A DNA stretch of 64,000 bases. Source: Rahnella aceris (lineage in GTDB: Bacteria; Pseudomonadota; Gammaproteobacteria; Enterobacterales; Enterobacteriaceae). The number at the start of each line of letters is the position of its first letter. Position 1 is the first letter of the stretch. The stretch lies in assembly GCF_011684115.1 (NCBI RefSeq), contig NZ_JAADJV010000006.1, positions 62,001 through 126,000 on the forward strand, given 5' to 3'. The position numbers were made by a program, and so were the translations under genes. The notes below the pieces were generated by a model that worked only from the letters and a program-made list of their open reading frames with translations, was not told the origin of the DNA and did not search any database. Of the stretch, positions 17,256 to 25,901 are shown piece after piece.

Positions 17256-18857
17256 ATGATAAAACTTGGCAGCAAGGTTCACGATCTGGGGAAAGCCCTG
17301 ATGACGCCTATCTCGGTGATTGCCGCCGCCGGGATTTTCTTAGGCCTGGCCGCCGCATTGCAGAATCCGGCGGTCACTGGTGAAACCTTTACCCAGATGA
17401 AAACATTGCAACTGGTCATCGGCTTTATCCGTCAGGTCTCCGGTGCGCTGTTCGCTAATTTGCCGTTGTTTTTTGCGGTCGCCACGGCAATGGGGCTGGC
17501 TAATGCAGAGAAGGCCACGGCGGCGTTTTCCGCCGTGATCGGTTTTGTCGGGCTGCACGTCGGGGTTAATTACAGCCTGCTGGCGCAGGGTATTACGCCG
17601 GAAACCATTACGGTCGCCAAACTCACGGCAAAAGGCATGACCGAAAGTGACGCGATGATTTACGCCGCCGAGTTCACCAACACGCTGGGGATTTTCACCT
17701 ACAACATGAGCGTGCTGGGCGGGGTGCTGGTCGGCCTGATCACCATGTGGCTGCACAACCGTTTCTATACCATCGTGCTGCCGACGGCGATCGCGTTTTT
17801 TGGCGGGCGGCGTTTTGTACCAATTGTCACCGTGCTGGTGCTGCCGATCGTCGGTGTGCTGATGTCGCTGATCTGGCCGACGATCGCCCAGGGGATCCAG
17901 TGGATCGGCGAGCTGATCGGGCGCACGGGCGAGATCGGCACCTTTATTTATGCCACCTCAGAACGTTTGCTGATCCCGACCGGTTTGCATCACATCATTA
18001 ATGAAACCGTGCGCTTTACCCCCATCGGCGGTGTCACCACGGTGGATAACCAGAGTATTGTCGGCGCGCTGAATATCTTTAATGCTGCGCTGGCCAATCC
18101 GGGCACGATCTCCGATGCGGTCACGCAGCAGGCGACGCGCTTCCTGGCGCAGGGGAAAATCCCGGTGATGATGTTCGGGTTACCGGCGGCGGCGCTGGCG
18201 ATGTATCACTGCGCGCGGCCGGAACATAAAGGCCGCGTGAAAGCGCTGATGCTGGCGGGCGCACTGGCGTCATTTACCACCGGGATCACTGAACCGCTGG
18301 AGTTCTGCTTTATTTTCGTTTCGCCGGTGCTGTATTTCCTGCATGCGGTGCTGACGGGGTTGTCGTTCGTGCTGATGCAAATGCTGCATGTGATGATCGG
18401 TAACGTGCAGGGCGGGGCGATCGACTTCCTGATCTTCGGTGTGCTCGGCGGCAGCCGCACGCACTGGTGGTATCCGCTGATCCTCGGCATCATCTACGCG
18501 CCACTGTATTACTTCACGTTCCGCTGGGTCATTCTGCGGATGCAGGTAAAAACGCCGGGGCGTGAGGATGAAAATGATGCCGAAGAACGCGCAAAACCGG
18601 CGCAGGGCACGGGCGAAAAAACCAAAAATATCATCATCGGACTGGGCGGCGAGGGGAATATTACGGCGGTCGATTGCTGTTTCACCCGCCTGCGCGTGAA
18701 GGTCAAAGATATGACTCAGATACAGGATGGCACATTAATGAAAACCGGCGCGATGGGGGTGAAACGCATCACCGAAACGGATGTGCATGTGATCTATGGC
18801 CCGCAGGTTGAACAGGTGGCGAATCTGGTGAAGGCGGAGTTGTCGGGCATTGCCTGA
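17256..18857 (+). CDS. PTS permease IICB, glucose/maltose/alpha-glucoside type
   Basis: Sugar phosphotransferase membrane permease fused to a IIB domain (533 residues). The IIC part (about residues 1-430) has roughly ten membrane segments and the family motifs TFIYATSERLLIPTGLHHI and LASFTTGITEPLEF, where the Glu of TEPLEF contacts sugar. The C-terminal IIB domain carries the phosphorylation site in VDCCFTRLRVKV, with Cys475 the likely phosphocysteine. No IIA domain is present, so it should rely on the crr-encoded IIA(Glc). No phospho-glycosidase is adjacent, which leaves the substrate open; MalX-like or AglA-like permeases are the nearest relatives I can name. It is transcribed toward, and probably controlled by, the GntR-family gene that converges at its 3' end. 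Confidence 0.88.
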   Translation: MIKLGSKVHDLGKALMTPISVIAAAGIFLGLAAALQNPAVTGETFTQMKTLQLVIGFIRQVSGALFANLPLFFAVATAMGLANAEKATAAFSAVIGFVGLHVGVNYSLLAQGITPETITVAKLTAKGMTESDAMIYAAEFTNTLGIFTYNMSVLGGVLVGLITMWLHNRFYTIVLPTAIAFFGGRRFVPIVTVLVLPIVGVLMSLIWPTIAQGIQWIGELIGRTGEIGTFIYATSERLLIPTGLHHIINETVRFTPIGGVTTVDNQSIVGALNIFNAALANPGTISDAVTQQATRFLAQGKIPVMMFGLPAAALAMYHCARPEHKGRVKALMLAGALASFTTGITEPLEFCFIFVSPVLYFLHAVLTGLSFVLMQMLHVMIGNVQGGAIDFLIFGVLGGSRTHWWYPLILGIIYAPLYYFTFRWVILRMQVKTPGREDENDAEERAKPAQGTGEKTKNIIIGLGGEGNITAVDCCFTRLRVKVKDMTQIQDGTLMKTGAMGVKRITETDVHVIYGPQVEQVANLVKAELSGIA

Positions 18858-18863
18858 CGGCGC

Positions 18864-19604
18864 TTAAGCTTTCACTTTGGCATGGACGCTGAAGCCATAG
18901 TTTTTCTGGTTGTAGTAGACATCAGACACTTCAAACAGCGTGCCGTCAGTGAACGACACAATCGCGTGGGAATGCAGCACCGGCTGGTCGCGTGACAGGT
19001 TGAGCGCGACGCGTATCTCGTTGGACGGCAGTTCTGCCGAAATCAGTTTGGTGCTGCCCGCAGGCTGGAAACCTTTCGAGCGAATATAAGCATATTTTGA
19101 CGATGTCATGGCGGCGCGCGTGATATCCGGGAACCGGTCGCACAGCATCCAGCATTGTTCATACACAAACGGCTCATCACCGAGCAGACGCAGGCGGATC
19201 ATAAAATAAACTTCAGTACCGGCGGGAATATTCAGTTCGCGGGCAATGTCTTCACTGGCAGGCATACGGCGAAATTCCAGCACCTGATTTTCAATGCGCT
19301 GATTATTTTCCTGGGCGACTTCGCTGGCGGTGAGATGCCGGTCGAGCGGCAGAATGATTTTTTGCTGCTTTGGCGGCTCAACGACAAAGGTGCCGCGACC
19401 GCGAAAACGGGCCACACGCCCCTGACGCACCAGATAATCCACGGCTTTTCGCGCGGTCATGCGCGAGACGCCATAGATTTCGCACATGGCGGCTTCGGTC
19501 GGGATCGGATCTCCGGGGCGGATTTCGCCGGTGCTGATTTTTTCGGTAAGTTGCTGCTCAATTTGCAGATAAAGCGGCGTGAACGAATTTTTGTCTATCT
19601 TCAT
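18864..19604 (-). CDS. GntR-family (HutC subfamily) regulator of the PTS gene
   Basis: A 246-residue repressor with an N-terminal winged helix-turn-helix (TPLYLQIEQQLTEKISTGEI, then PTEAAMCEIYGVSRMTARKAVDYLVRQG) and a C-terminal UTRA effector-binding domain (VYFMIRLRLLGDEPFVYEQC through VYYNQKNYGFSVHAK). HutC-type regulators usually bind sugar phosphates or related metabolites. It ends 6 bases from the convergent PTS gene. The perfect dyad TTGTATAG-TCAG-CTATACAA in its own promoter shares the CTATACA half-site with the PTS promoter, supporting local control and autoregulation. Confidence 0.88.
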   Translation of the reverse strand: MKIDKNSFTPLYLQIEQQLTEKISTGEIRPGDPIPTEAAMCEIYGVSRMTARKAVDYLVRQGRVARFRGRGTFVVEPPKQQKIILPLDRHLTASEVAQENNQRIENQVLEFRRMPASEDIARELNIPAGTEVYFMIRLRLLGDEPFVYEQCWMLCDRFPDITRAAMTSSKYAYIRSKGFQPAGSTKLISAELPSNEIRVALNLSRDQPVLHSHAIVSFTDGTLFEVSDVYYNQKNYGFSVHAKVKA

Positions 19605-19646
19605 TAACCCTTACCTCCGACCCTTTTAAATTTCACTTAAGAATAA

Positions 19647-19666
19647 TTGTATAGTCAGCTATACAA
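19647..19666. promoter_or_regulatory. Dyad operator in the GntR regulator promoter
   Basis: Perfect 8-bp arms TTGTATAG / CTATACAA with TCAG between, 42 bases upstream of the regulator start. Shares its half-site with 17180-17197. Confidence 0.6.
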
Positions 19667-19725
19667 AGCAGCCAGCCACCCTGTTGGTTTTCTGCTCAAA
19701 ATGGGTTTCAGCACACACAAAAAAT

Positions 19726-19751
19726 AAAGGTTGCTGACATCAGCAACCTTT
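19726..19751 (-). terminator. Terminator of the SbmA/YddA-like ABC gene
   Basis: Perfect 12-bp arms AAAGGTTGCTGA / TCAGCAACCTTT with a 2-base loop. On the minus strand it is followed by ATTTTTT, and it lies 37 bases after the ABC gene stop. Confidence 0.85.
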
Positions 19752-19787
19752 CTGCATTTTGAAACCACTTTCCGGTGGCGTCAGGCG

Positions 19788-21542
19788 TTATTCAGGCAAC
19801 AGCGCCGTGGAGGTGAATCCGCACGGGCCATTTTCCTGATTTTTGAACCGCCAGCAGTGCTGATGGTATTTCGCGACCGAATTACGGTGTGCCACACTGA
19901 TAACTGACGTTTCCGGCAATTCGCTCAGCAGCAGAGCGTATACCTGTTGTTCGGTTTCGTCATCCAGTGCGCTGGTGGCTTCGTCGAGGAACAGCGTATC
20001 GGGTTTGATCAACAGCGCACGGGCAAAGGAGAGCCGCTGCTGTTCACCCGGCGAGAGGCGCTGGCTCCAGTTGGCGTAATCATCCAGAATTTCTACCGCC
20101 GCCAGATGTGACAGACGACATTGCGTCAGCACCTGTTGCAGTTGTTCATCCGTATATTCACGGCTGGCGTCAGGATAACTGAGCGCATCGCGCAATGTGC
20201 CAATCGGAATGTAACTGCGCTGTGGCAGGAACAGATAACGCTTACCTTCTGCCAGCGCAATATTGCCTGAGCCGTAAGGCCAGATACCGGCAATCGCACG
20301 CAGCAACGTTGATTTACCACAACCGGAAGGCCCGGCAATCAGCACGCGTTCGCCCGGTTGCATGGCAGCAGAAATATTGCAAAACAGCGGATTCCCGTTC
20401 GGCAGGTTCAGCGTCAGTTTATCAAGCTGTAAGGCGTGTTCGGTGCTTTTGCCTACGCTGATGCCGCGCGGCTGAGCGTTAACCTGATCGATTGCCGCAT
20501 TGAAACCGGCAAGACGGTTAACCGTGGCTTTCCAGTTTGCCAGATCGGTAAAGGCATCGATGAACCAGGACAACGCGCCCTGCACCTGACCGAACGCGGA
20601 AGCAATCTGCATCAGCGCACCCATCTGGATCGCGCCGGCGAAATAGCGCGGTGACGCCACCAGGATCGGGAAAATATTGGCAAACTGCGCGTAAAAGTTG
20701 GATGCCACGTTCAGGCGACGGGTGACGCGCATGATAGACCACCAGTTGGTTTTGATGGATTCAAACTTGCCGGTCAGCTGATCGTGCTCGTTTTTTTCAC
20801 CGTGATACAGCGCGATCGCGTCGCTGTTTTCACGAATACGGATCAGGCCAAAACGGAAGTTCGCCTCGAACCATTCCTGATTAAACCCGAGTCTTACCAG
20901 CGGCTTACCGATATACCAGATAATGAAGGAACCAATGGCGGCATAGAGCAGCGCGAACCACAGCATGTAGCCGGGGATTTCAACGTGATGGCCCGCGAGC
21001 ATAAAGTTCAGCGGCCCGCTGATCGACCACAAAATAAATACGAAGGAGAACAGCGTCACCACGCTCGACAGCAGACCGAGCACCAGAGAAAGTGTCCCGC
21101 TGGTCAGGGCATTCAGGTCATCGGAAATACGCTGATCGGGGTTATCCACCTGATGCTGATACTCCGTGTAATAATAGGCGTGATTGGTCAGCCACTTCTC
21201 CATATACTCTTCAGTCATCCAGCGCCGCCAGCTCATTTGCAGACCCTGCGTCAGATACACTCTGTAGATGGCGATAACGATGAACAACAGCGCCAGCCAG
21301 GTAAATTTAAATAGCTGGGCTTTGAAAACCGGATAGTTTCTGTTTTGCAGCGCGTCATAAAAGACACGGTTCCATTCGTTAAACTGTACGCTGAGGTACA
21401 CACCGGCCAGCGAAAGGATGATGATTGTGGTCAACATGCTCCAGGCACGCCACTTTTCTTCTGAGCGCCAGTAAGGCTTAATTAACTGCCAGACGGCGCC
21501 CCATTGCGCCGATTTCCCAGGTTTTTTAGTCATAATAGCCAT
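19788..21542 (-). CDS. SbmA/BacA-like ABC transporter, fused permease-ATPase (YddA-like)
   Basis: Half-transporter with an N-terminal membrane domain of the ABC_membrane_2 (SbmA/BacA) type and a C-terminal nucleotide-binding domain. About six membrane segments precede residue 330; NPDQRISDDLNALTSGTLSL is the characteristic loop of this family. The ATPase has Walker A GPSGCGKST, signature LSPGEQQR and Walker B LFLDEATSALDD. Relatives include E. coli YddA, rhizobial BclA and mycobacterial Rv1819c; they move peptides or cobalamin, and the substrate here is unknown. The start is unclear: ATG at 21572, 21542 and 21533 are in frame and none has a clear ribosome-binding site. The gene stands alone and ends in a strong terminator. 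Confidence 0.85.
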   Translation of the reverse strand: MAIMTKKPGKSAQWGAVWQLIKPYWRSEEKWRAWSMLTTIIILSLAGVYLSVQFNEWNRVFYDALQNRNYPVFKAQLFKFTWLALLFIVIAIYRVYLTQGLQMSWRRWMTEEYMEKWLTNHAYYYTEYQHQVDNPDQRISDDLNALTSGTLSLVLGLLSSVVTLFSFVFILWSISGPLNFMLAGHHVEIPGYMLWFALLYAAIGSFIIWYIGKPLVRLGFNQEWFEANFRFGLIRIRENSDAIALYHGEKNEHDQLTGKFESIKTNWWSIMRVTRRLNVASNFYAQFANIFPILVASPRYFAGAIQMGALMQIASAFGQVQGALSWFIDAFTDLANWKATVNRLAGFNAAIDQVNAQPRGISVGKSTEHALQLDKLTLNLPNGNPLFCNISAAMQPGERVLIAGPSGCGKSTLLRAIAGIWPYGSGNIALAEGKRYLFLPQRSYIPIGTLRDALSYPDASREYTDEQLQQVLTQCRLSHLAAVEILDDYANWSQRLSPGEQQRLSFARALLIKPDTLFLDEATSALDDETEQQVYALLLSELPETSVISVAHRNSVAKYHQHCWRFKNQENGPCGFTSTALLPE

Positions 21543-21671
21543 GTGTAATCGATATGTTGTAAAGCCAATCATCCCAGAATGAGTGGCTCAGTGCGATAGG
21601 GCAATGAGCCACTTGTAAGGATGTTTTTCCAGCACGAAGCTCTGTAGACCACAAAAGTAGAAGGATGTTTG

Positions 21672-22388
21672 ATGAAAGTCGCAGTGAATTTACTGCTGGT
21701 GGCAGGATGTTTTGCCAGTGTTCAGGCGTTTGCCCAGATTGATGAACCGGATATCGACGCCGATTGTGTTAAAGCCGGGATTTATGCCGCTGCCGGAAAA
21801 GTGGCTTATCAGCAGGGTGATATGGGCAAAGCCCGGGAAATTTTTCGTAATCAGGTCGCCTGGAGCGAGTTTTGCCATAAGCCGCAGGACCAGATTGCCA
21901 CGGCCTACAACAACATTGCGTTGACCTACATAAAGCAGGGCGATTATCTGAAAGCCAAGGCCTGGCTGATGCTGGCACCTGCTGACAAAAAATCACAATA
22001 CAACCTGAGTCAGATGCAGCCAAAACTGGATGCCTTGCCGCCAGCCGAAAGTCCGGCAGGGATTTACTGGCAATATGCCGGGTTTGGTAGCTGGAATATC
22101 GTCGAAGTGAAAGCCGAAGAAGCGCAGTTTAAAATCGATTTCAGCGGTTTATACATGGGGCAGATGTCACTGTATTACGGCCCGAATACCGGCGATTTTT
22201 CGGTGGTGACGGCAATCAAGGATAATCACGCGGTTTACCACGAAGCCGATGATGCCTCCGCCGGTGGCGGCGAGTGTAGCGTGGACATGAATTTCGCACC
22301 CCGGAGCGTTAAACTTCACACCACCAATGACTGCGGTTTCGGTCACAACGTGCAGGCCGAAGGCGAATTTGTACGGGTGACGCCGTAA
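21672..22388 (+). CDS. Periplasmic TPR-containing protein of unknown function
   Basis: A 238-residue protein with a signal peptide (MKVAVNLLLVAGCFASVQAFA, likely cleavage after AFA). The N-terminal half has tetratricopeptide-like helices: AAAGKVAYQQGDMGKAREIF and TAYNNIALTYIKQGDYLKAK. The C-terminal half (about 125-238) looks beta-rich and includes cysteines (GGGECSVDM, TTNDCGFGHN) that may form a disulfide, ending EGEFVRV. I cannot name its family; the C-terminal part resembles secreted beta-sandwich proteins such as lysozyme-inhibitor-like domains, but this is impression only. ATG at 21672 has AAGGA 7 bases upstream. A terminator follows directly, so it is monocistronic. Confidence 0.75.
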   Translation: MKVAVNLLLVAGCFASVQAFAQIDEPDIDADCVKAGIYAAAGKVAYQQGDMGKAREIFRNQVAWSEFCHKPQDQIATAYNNIALTYIKQGDYLKAKAWLMLAPADKKSQYNLSQMQPKLDALPPAESPAGIYWQYAGFGSWNIVEVKAEEAQFKIDFSGLYMGQMSLYYGPNTGDFSVVTAIKDNHAVYHEADDASAGGGECSVDMNFAPRSVKLHTTNDCGFGHNVQAEGEFVRVTP

Positions 22389-22390
22389 GT

Positions 22391-22417
22391 TTAAAACCCG
22401 CCTCAGGCGGGTTTTAA
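22391..22417 (+). terminator. Terminator of the TPR gene
   Basis: Perfect 13-bp arms TTAAAACCCGCCT / AGGCGGGTTTTAA with one loop base, directly after the stop; the T-run is in the stem, so it can work both ways. Confidence 0.85.
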
Positions 22418-22464
22418 GGGCTAATACCTCGTCAATGCACATTTCAACTTTTTGATTTTGCTGC

Positions 22465-22505
22465 AATACACCAGCCCAACCTCCTCTCGCAGGGGAGGGA
22501 GCCGA
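22465..22505 (-). repeat. G-rich palindromic repeat, solitary diverged copy
   Basis: AATACACCAGCCCAACC then CTCCTCT-CGC-AGGGGAGGGAGCC. It matches the inverted copies at 9623 and 28343 with several changes. There is no partner copy nearby, so it looks like an isolated remnant between convergent genes. Confidence 0.65.
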
Positions 22506-22550
22506 TCGACGTATGCCTTTAGCCGAAGAGGGCGCCGAGTCAGGTTATAT

Positions 22551-23420
22551 TCACTGCGGCCACTTCATTTCGCCCTTCAATACTTTCGCACTCAGTTGTA
22601 ATGAAGAATCGTCTTTCAGTTGCGGATAATGTTTTTTCATCGCGGCGATAAGCGCGGCAGAATCTTTCGCTTTCGGTAATTCTTTTTCCAGCGTCAGCAG
22701 ATACTGGCGGGTGAATTCCACCGATTCCAGCGTTTTTGGCGCGCCCGGCAGGAAATGTCCCGGTACAACGACTTGCGGATTAAGACCGGTAATTTCATTG
22801 AGCGCTTCTACCCACTGTTTACGGGATTTCGGCGTCTGCGTATCTGCTGTCCAGACATGCATGTTATTGCCATTCACCAGCACGCCGCCCACTACCGCTT
22901 TCAGCGACGGGATCCAGACAAACGTCCGTTCTTTATCTACGCCCTGAACCTCAAACTGATGGCCTTCGAGTTCAAAGGTCGTACCTTTCAGCGGTTCAGG
23001 AACCACAACAGATTTTGGCGCATTGTCTTTCAACTGCGGTCCCCAGAAAGCGACTTTGCCGTCTTTGCTGGCGTTGATCTGGTCGATGGTGGCCTGCGTT
23101 GCCACGATTTTGGCGTCCGGGAACGCGGCATGGATGACATCCAGCCCGAAGTAGTAATCCGGGTCGGACTGGCTGATGTACACCGTCGTCAGTTTCTTGC
23201 CGGTCGCCTTGATCATTTCCACCAGTTTTTCTGCGTCATTGCGCTGGAACTGCGCGTCGATCAGAACTGCTTCTTTATCGCCGGTAATGATTTCAGAAGA
23301 AACCGGGAAAACGCTTTTTTCACCGGGGTTATACACGTCCATTTTCAGTGCACTGGCGGCGTGAGCGGACAGGCTGCTGCCCAGCAGGGCGGCGATCAGA
23401 GTCAGATGTTTCAGTTGCAT
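22551..23420 (-). CDS. Metallo-beta-lactamase-fold periplasmic protein with degenerate metal motif
   Basis: A 289-residue MBL-fold protein with a Sec signal peptide (MQLKHLTLIAALLGSSLSAH, cleavage after AHA). The early part TGDKEAVLIDAQF is the usual first beta-hairpin. The metal motif HxHxDH, expected in YISQSDPDYYFG (residues 81-91), has Gln84, Asp86 and Tyr89 in place of His, keeping only Asp88. A later VVVPGHFLPG keeps its His. Such changes would weaken or alter metal binding, so hydrolase activity is doubtful unless the family uses a different site. It is divergent from a LysR-type gene 115 bases away that probably controls it; the shared promoter region has an extended dyad. Confidence 0.8.
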   Translation of the reverse strand: MQLKHLTLIAALLGSSLSAHAASALKMDVYNPGEKSVFPVSSEIITGDKEAVLIDAQFQRNDAEKLVEMIKATGKKLTTVYISQSDPDYYFGLDVIHAAFPDAKIVATQATIDQINASKDGKVAFWGPQLKDNAPKSVVVPEPLKGTTFELEGHQFEVQGVDKERTFVWIPSLKAVVGGVLVNGNNMHVWTADTQTPKSRKQWVEALNEITGLNPQVVVPGHFLPGAPKTLESVEFTRQYLLTLEKELPKAKDSAALIAAMKKHYPQLKDDSSLQLSAKVLKGEMKWPQ

Positions 23421-23472
23421 GGGTTTTCCTCAGAGACGTAAATAATCACATTCAGTAAGACTCTACTGTACG

Positions 23473-23508
23473 TTGCATAATCCGCGGGAAAAACCGGATA
23501 ATGCGCAA
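23473..23508. promoter_or_regulatory. Dyad in the MBL/LysR divergent promoter
   Basis: TTGCATAATCCG (23473-23484) mirrors CGGATAATGCGCAA (23495-23508) with minor mismatch, centred between the divergent genes as expected for a LysR-type regulator binding site. Confidence 0.45.
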
Positions 23509-23535
23509 CTGTTTGTTGCATAAACCGGACGAATC

Positions 23536-24453
23536 ATGGACAGAATTACCGCTGCACAAGTGTTTGTTGCCATTGTTGAACGGGGAAGCATGGTCAGTGC
23601 TGCCGAATCGCTGAATATGTCGCGGGCGATGGTGACACGTTATCTGTCGGAGATGGAAAAGTGGTCGGGCGCGCGCCTGCTGCACCGCTCCACCCGCAAA
23701 CTCAGCCTGACGGATGCGGGCGAAAACACGCTGGCGCGTTGCCGGAAAATGCTGTCGGTGGCGGCGGAAATGAGCAGCGTGGCGGATACGGGCGATGAAG
23801 CGTTGCGCGGTTTGCTGCGTCTGAGTTGCTCACAATCTTTCGGGCAGGGTGCGGTGGTGATTGCGGTCAGTGAATTTTTGCGCCGACATCCGCAGGTCAG
23901 TATCGATCTTCAGCTGGAAAGCCGGGCGATCAATCTGGTGGAAGACCGGATTGATCTGGCGCTGCGCATCACTAACGATCTGGATCCGAACCTGATCGCC
24001 CGGCCGCTGGCGCTGTGTCCGTCGGTCGTCTGCGCGTCGCCGGCTTATCTGGCCGCGCAGGGTACGCCGCAGCATCCGCAGGATCTGGCAGTCCACAACT
24101 GCCTGACGTACACCTGGTTCGGCAAAAGCCTGTGGCAGTTTGCACGGCAGGGTGAACAGGTCGCGATTCCGGTGAGCGGAAATCTGAGCGCCAATGAATC
24201 GCTGGTGCTGCTGACCGGGGCAGTGGAAGGCGCGGGAATCGTCATGCAGCCTTATTATTCGGCGGCACCGCTGATTGCCAGCGGTCAGCTTGTCGCCTTA
24301 CTCAGCGGGTGGCAGCCACAGGAAATGGGGATTTATGCGATTTACATGTCCCGGCGGCAAATGCCGGCGGCGTTGCGAGCGCTGCTCGATTTTCTGGTGG
24401 AATGGTTCAAAGGCCATCCGCGCTGGCTGTCGCTGACAGAAGAAAAACGCTGA
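23536..24453 (+). CDS. LysR-family transcriptional regulator
   Basis: A 305-residue LysR-type regulator. The N-terminal helix-turn-helix (AAQVFVAIVERGSMVSAAES then MSRAMVTRYLSEMEKWSGAR, with RSTRKLSLTDAGE) belongs to the AaeR/YafC-like branch where VTRY replaces the more common VSRH. The effector domain spans about residues 90-295. It is divergent from the MBL-fold gene and probably regulates it and itself through the dyad at 23473-23508. The effector is unknown. The frame is intact and of normal length. Confidence 0.87.
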   Translation: MDRITAAQVFVAIVERGSMVSAAESLNMSRAMVTRYLSEMEKWSGARLLHRSTRKLSLTDAGENTLARCRKMLSVAAEMSSVADTGDEALRGLLRLSCSQSFGQGAVVIAVSEFLRRHPQVSIDLQLESRAINLVEDRIDLALRITNDLDPNLIARPLALCPSVVCASPAYLAAQGTPQHPQDLAVHNCLTYTWFGKSLWQFARQGEQVAIPVSGNLSANESLVLLTGAVEGAGIVMQPYYSAAPLIASGQLVALLSGWQPQEMGIYAIYMSRRQMPAALRALLDFLVEWFKGHPRWLSLTEEKR

Positions 24454-24673
24454 GTCACCGGCAGGGAATAAGCCAGTGGAATCGGTCCCTTTTTCGTCTT
24501 CCGCGCATTCCCTGCAATGTATTGTTATGTAAAGATTAATCCTGATATCGGGTGTTTTTCAGGCAGCAAGGGCACAGACTGCGTCTGGTCAAAAGTGTGA
24601 TCAACGTGGTATTTAAACCCATCCGGCGCAATGCCGGTGCCTTTACTCATCACTAAAAATATCCGGAGTTTTT

Positions 24674-25837
24674 ATGCCTGTCGCACTCCTGGCACTGGCG
24701 CTCAGCGCGTTTGCCATCGGTACCACTGAATTCGTCATCATGGGGCTGCTCCCCAACGTGGCGGGGGATCTGAATGTCAGTATTCCTTCTGCAGGCTGGT
24801 TAATCAGCGGATACGCGCTGGGTGTGGCAATCGGGGCACCGATCATGGCCGTGCTGACGGCAAAACTGCCGCGCAAGAACACCCTGCTGCTGCTGATGAG
24901 CATCTTTATTATTGGCAACGTGATGTGCGCGCTGTCGTACAGCTACGATTTCCTGATGCTGGCGCGCGTGATCACCGCGCTGTGTCATGGTGCCTTCTTC
25001 GGGATTGGCGCGGTGGTAGCGGCAAGTCTGGTGGCGCCTAACCGTCGTGCTTCAGCGGTTGCGCTGATGTTCACCGGCCTGACACTGGCTAACGTGCTGG
25101 GCGTTCCGCTCGGTACTGCGCTCGGACAGGCTTTCGGCTGGCGTTCAACCTTCTGGGTGGTGGCGGTGATTGGCGTGGCCTCACTGTTCGCACTCTATAA
25201 AAAGCTGCCGGATAAGAAAGAAGAAGAGCCGACTGATCTGCGTAAGGAAATCCGTGCGCTGGGTAGCCTGGGATTATGGCTGTCGCTGTCGATCACTATT
25301 TTCTTTGCTGCCGCGATGTTCGCGCTGTTCACGTATATCGCGCCTATCCTGACGCAAATTACCGGCGTGTCTGAGCACGGTGTCAGCTGGACGCTGCTGC
25401 TGATCGGCCTCGGTCTGACCATCGGTAACGTGCTGGGCGGGCGTCTGGCGGACTGGCGTCTGGGTATCTCGCTGACCCTGACTTTCCTGATGATCGCCAT
25501 ATTCTCCGTGCTGTTCAGCTACACCAGCGTTCATCTGGTGGCGGCGGAAATCACGCTGTTTATCTGGGCGATGGTGAACTTTGCCGCGGTGCCTGCCTTG
25601 CAGGTTAACGTGGTGACCTATGGCAAAAACGCGCCAAACCTGGTGTCGACCCTGAACATTGCGGCGTTTAACGTGGGCAATGCGCTGGGTGCCTGGGTGG
25701 GCGGCGCGGTGATTGAACGCGGAATGGGACTGAGCACTGTGCCGCTGGCGGCGGGCGCACTCGGCGCTATCGGCTTCGTACTGTGTGTGATCACTTTCCG
25801 CCGTGCGGCGAAGAAAGCGGAAAAAGCGGCCGCGTAA
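24674..25837 (+). CDS. MFS transporter, DHA1 family (AraJ/YdhP-like)
   Basis: A 387-residue, 12-helix exporter. The N-terminal ALSAFAIGTTEFVIMGLLPN motif is a signature of the AraJ/YdhP/Sugar-efflux branch, and the A-like loop motif and VLGVPLGTALGQAFGWRSTF (motif C region in helix 5, typical of antiporters) are present. A cytoplasmic loop KKLPDKKEEEPTDL separates the two halves. ATG 24674 has CGGAG upstream. It is likely monocistronic, with a terminator at 25858. The substrate cannot be told from sequence; relatives export sugars, purine ribosides or drugs. Confidence 0.87.
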   Translation: MPVALLALALSAFAIGTTEFVIMGLLPNVAGDLNVSIPSAGWLISGYALGVAIGAPIMAVLTAKLPRKNTLLLLMSIFIIGNVMCALSYSYDFLMLARVITALCHGAFFGIGAVVAASLVAPNRRASAVALMFTGLTLANVLGVPLGTALGQAFGWRSTFWVVAVIGVASLFALYKKLPDKKEEEPTDLRKEIRALGSLGLWLSLSITIFFAAAMFALFTYIAPILTQITGVSEHGVSWTLLLIGLGLTIGNVLGGRLADWRLGISLTLTFLMIAIFSVLFSYTSVHLVAAEITLFIWAMVNFAAVPALQVNVVTYGKNAPNLVSTLNIAAFNVGNALGAWVGGAVIERGMGLSTVPLAAGALGAIGFVLCVITFRRAAKKAEKAAA

Positions 25838-25857
25838 TTCAGCCGCTAAAAAAATTA

Positions 25858-25897
25858 AAGGCCATGCAGGATTTCTCCGGCGTGGCCTTATTTTTTT
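25858..25897 (+). terminator. Terminator of the MFS gene
   Basis: AAGGCCATGC / GCGTGGCCTT stem with one wobble pair, then a run of seven T residues; five bases before the stop of the convergent lysR gene. Confidence 0.85.
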
Positions 25898-25901
25898 CTG
25901 T

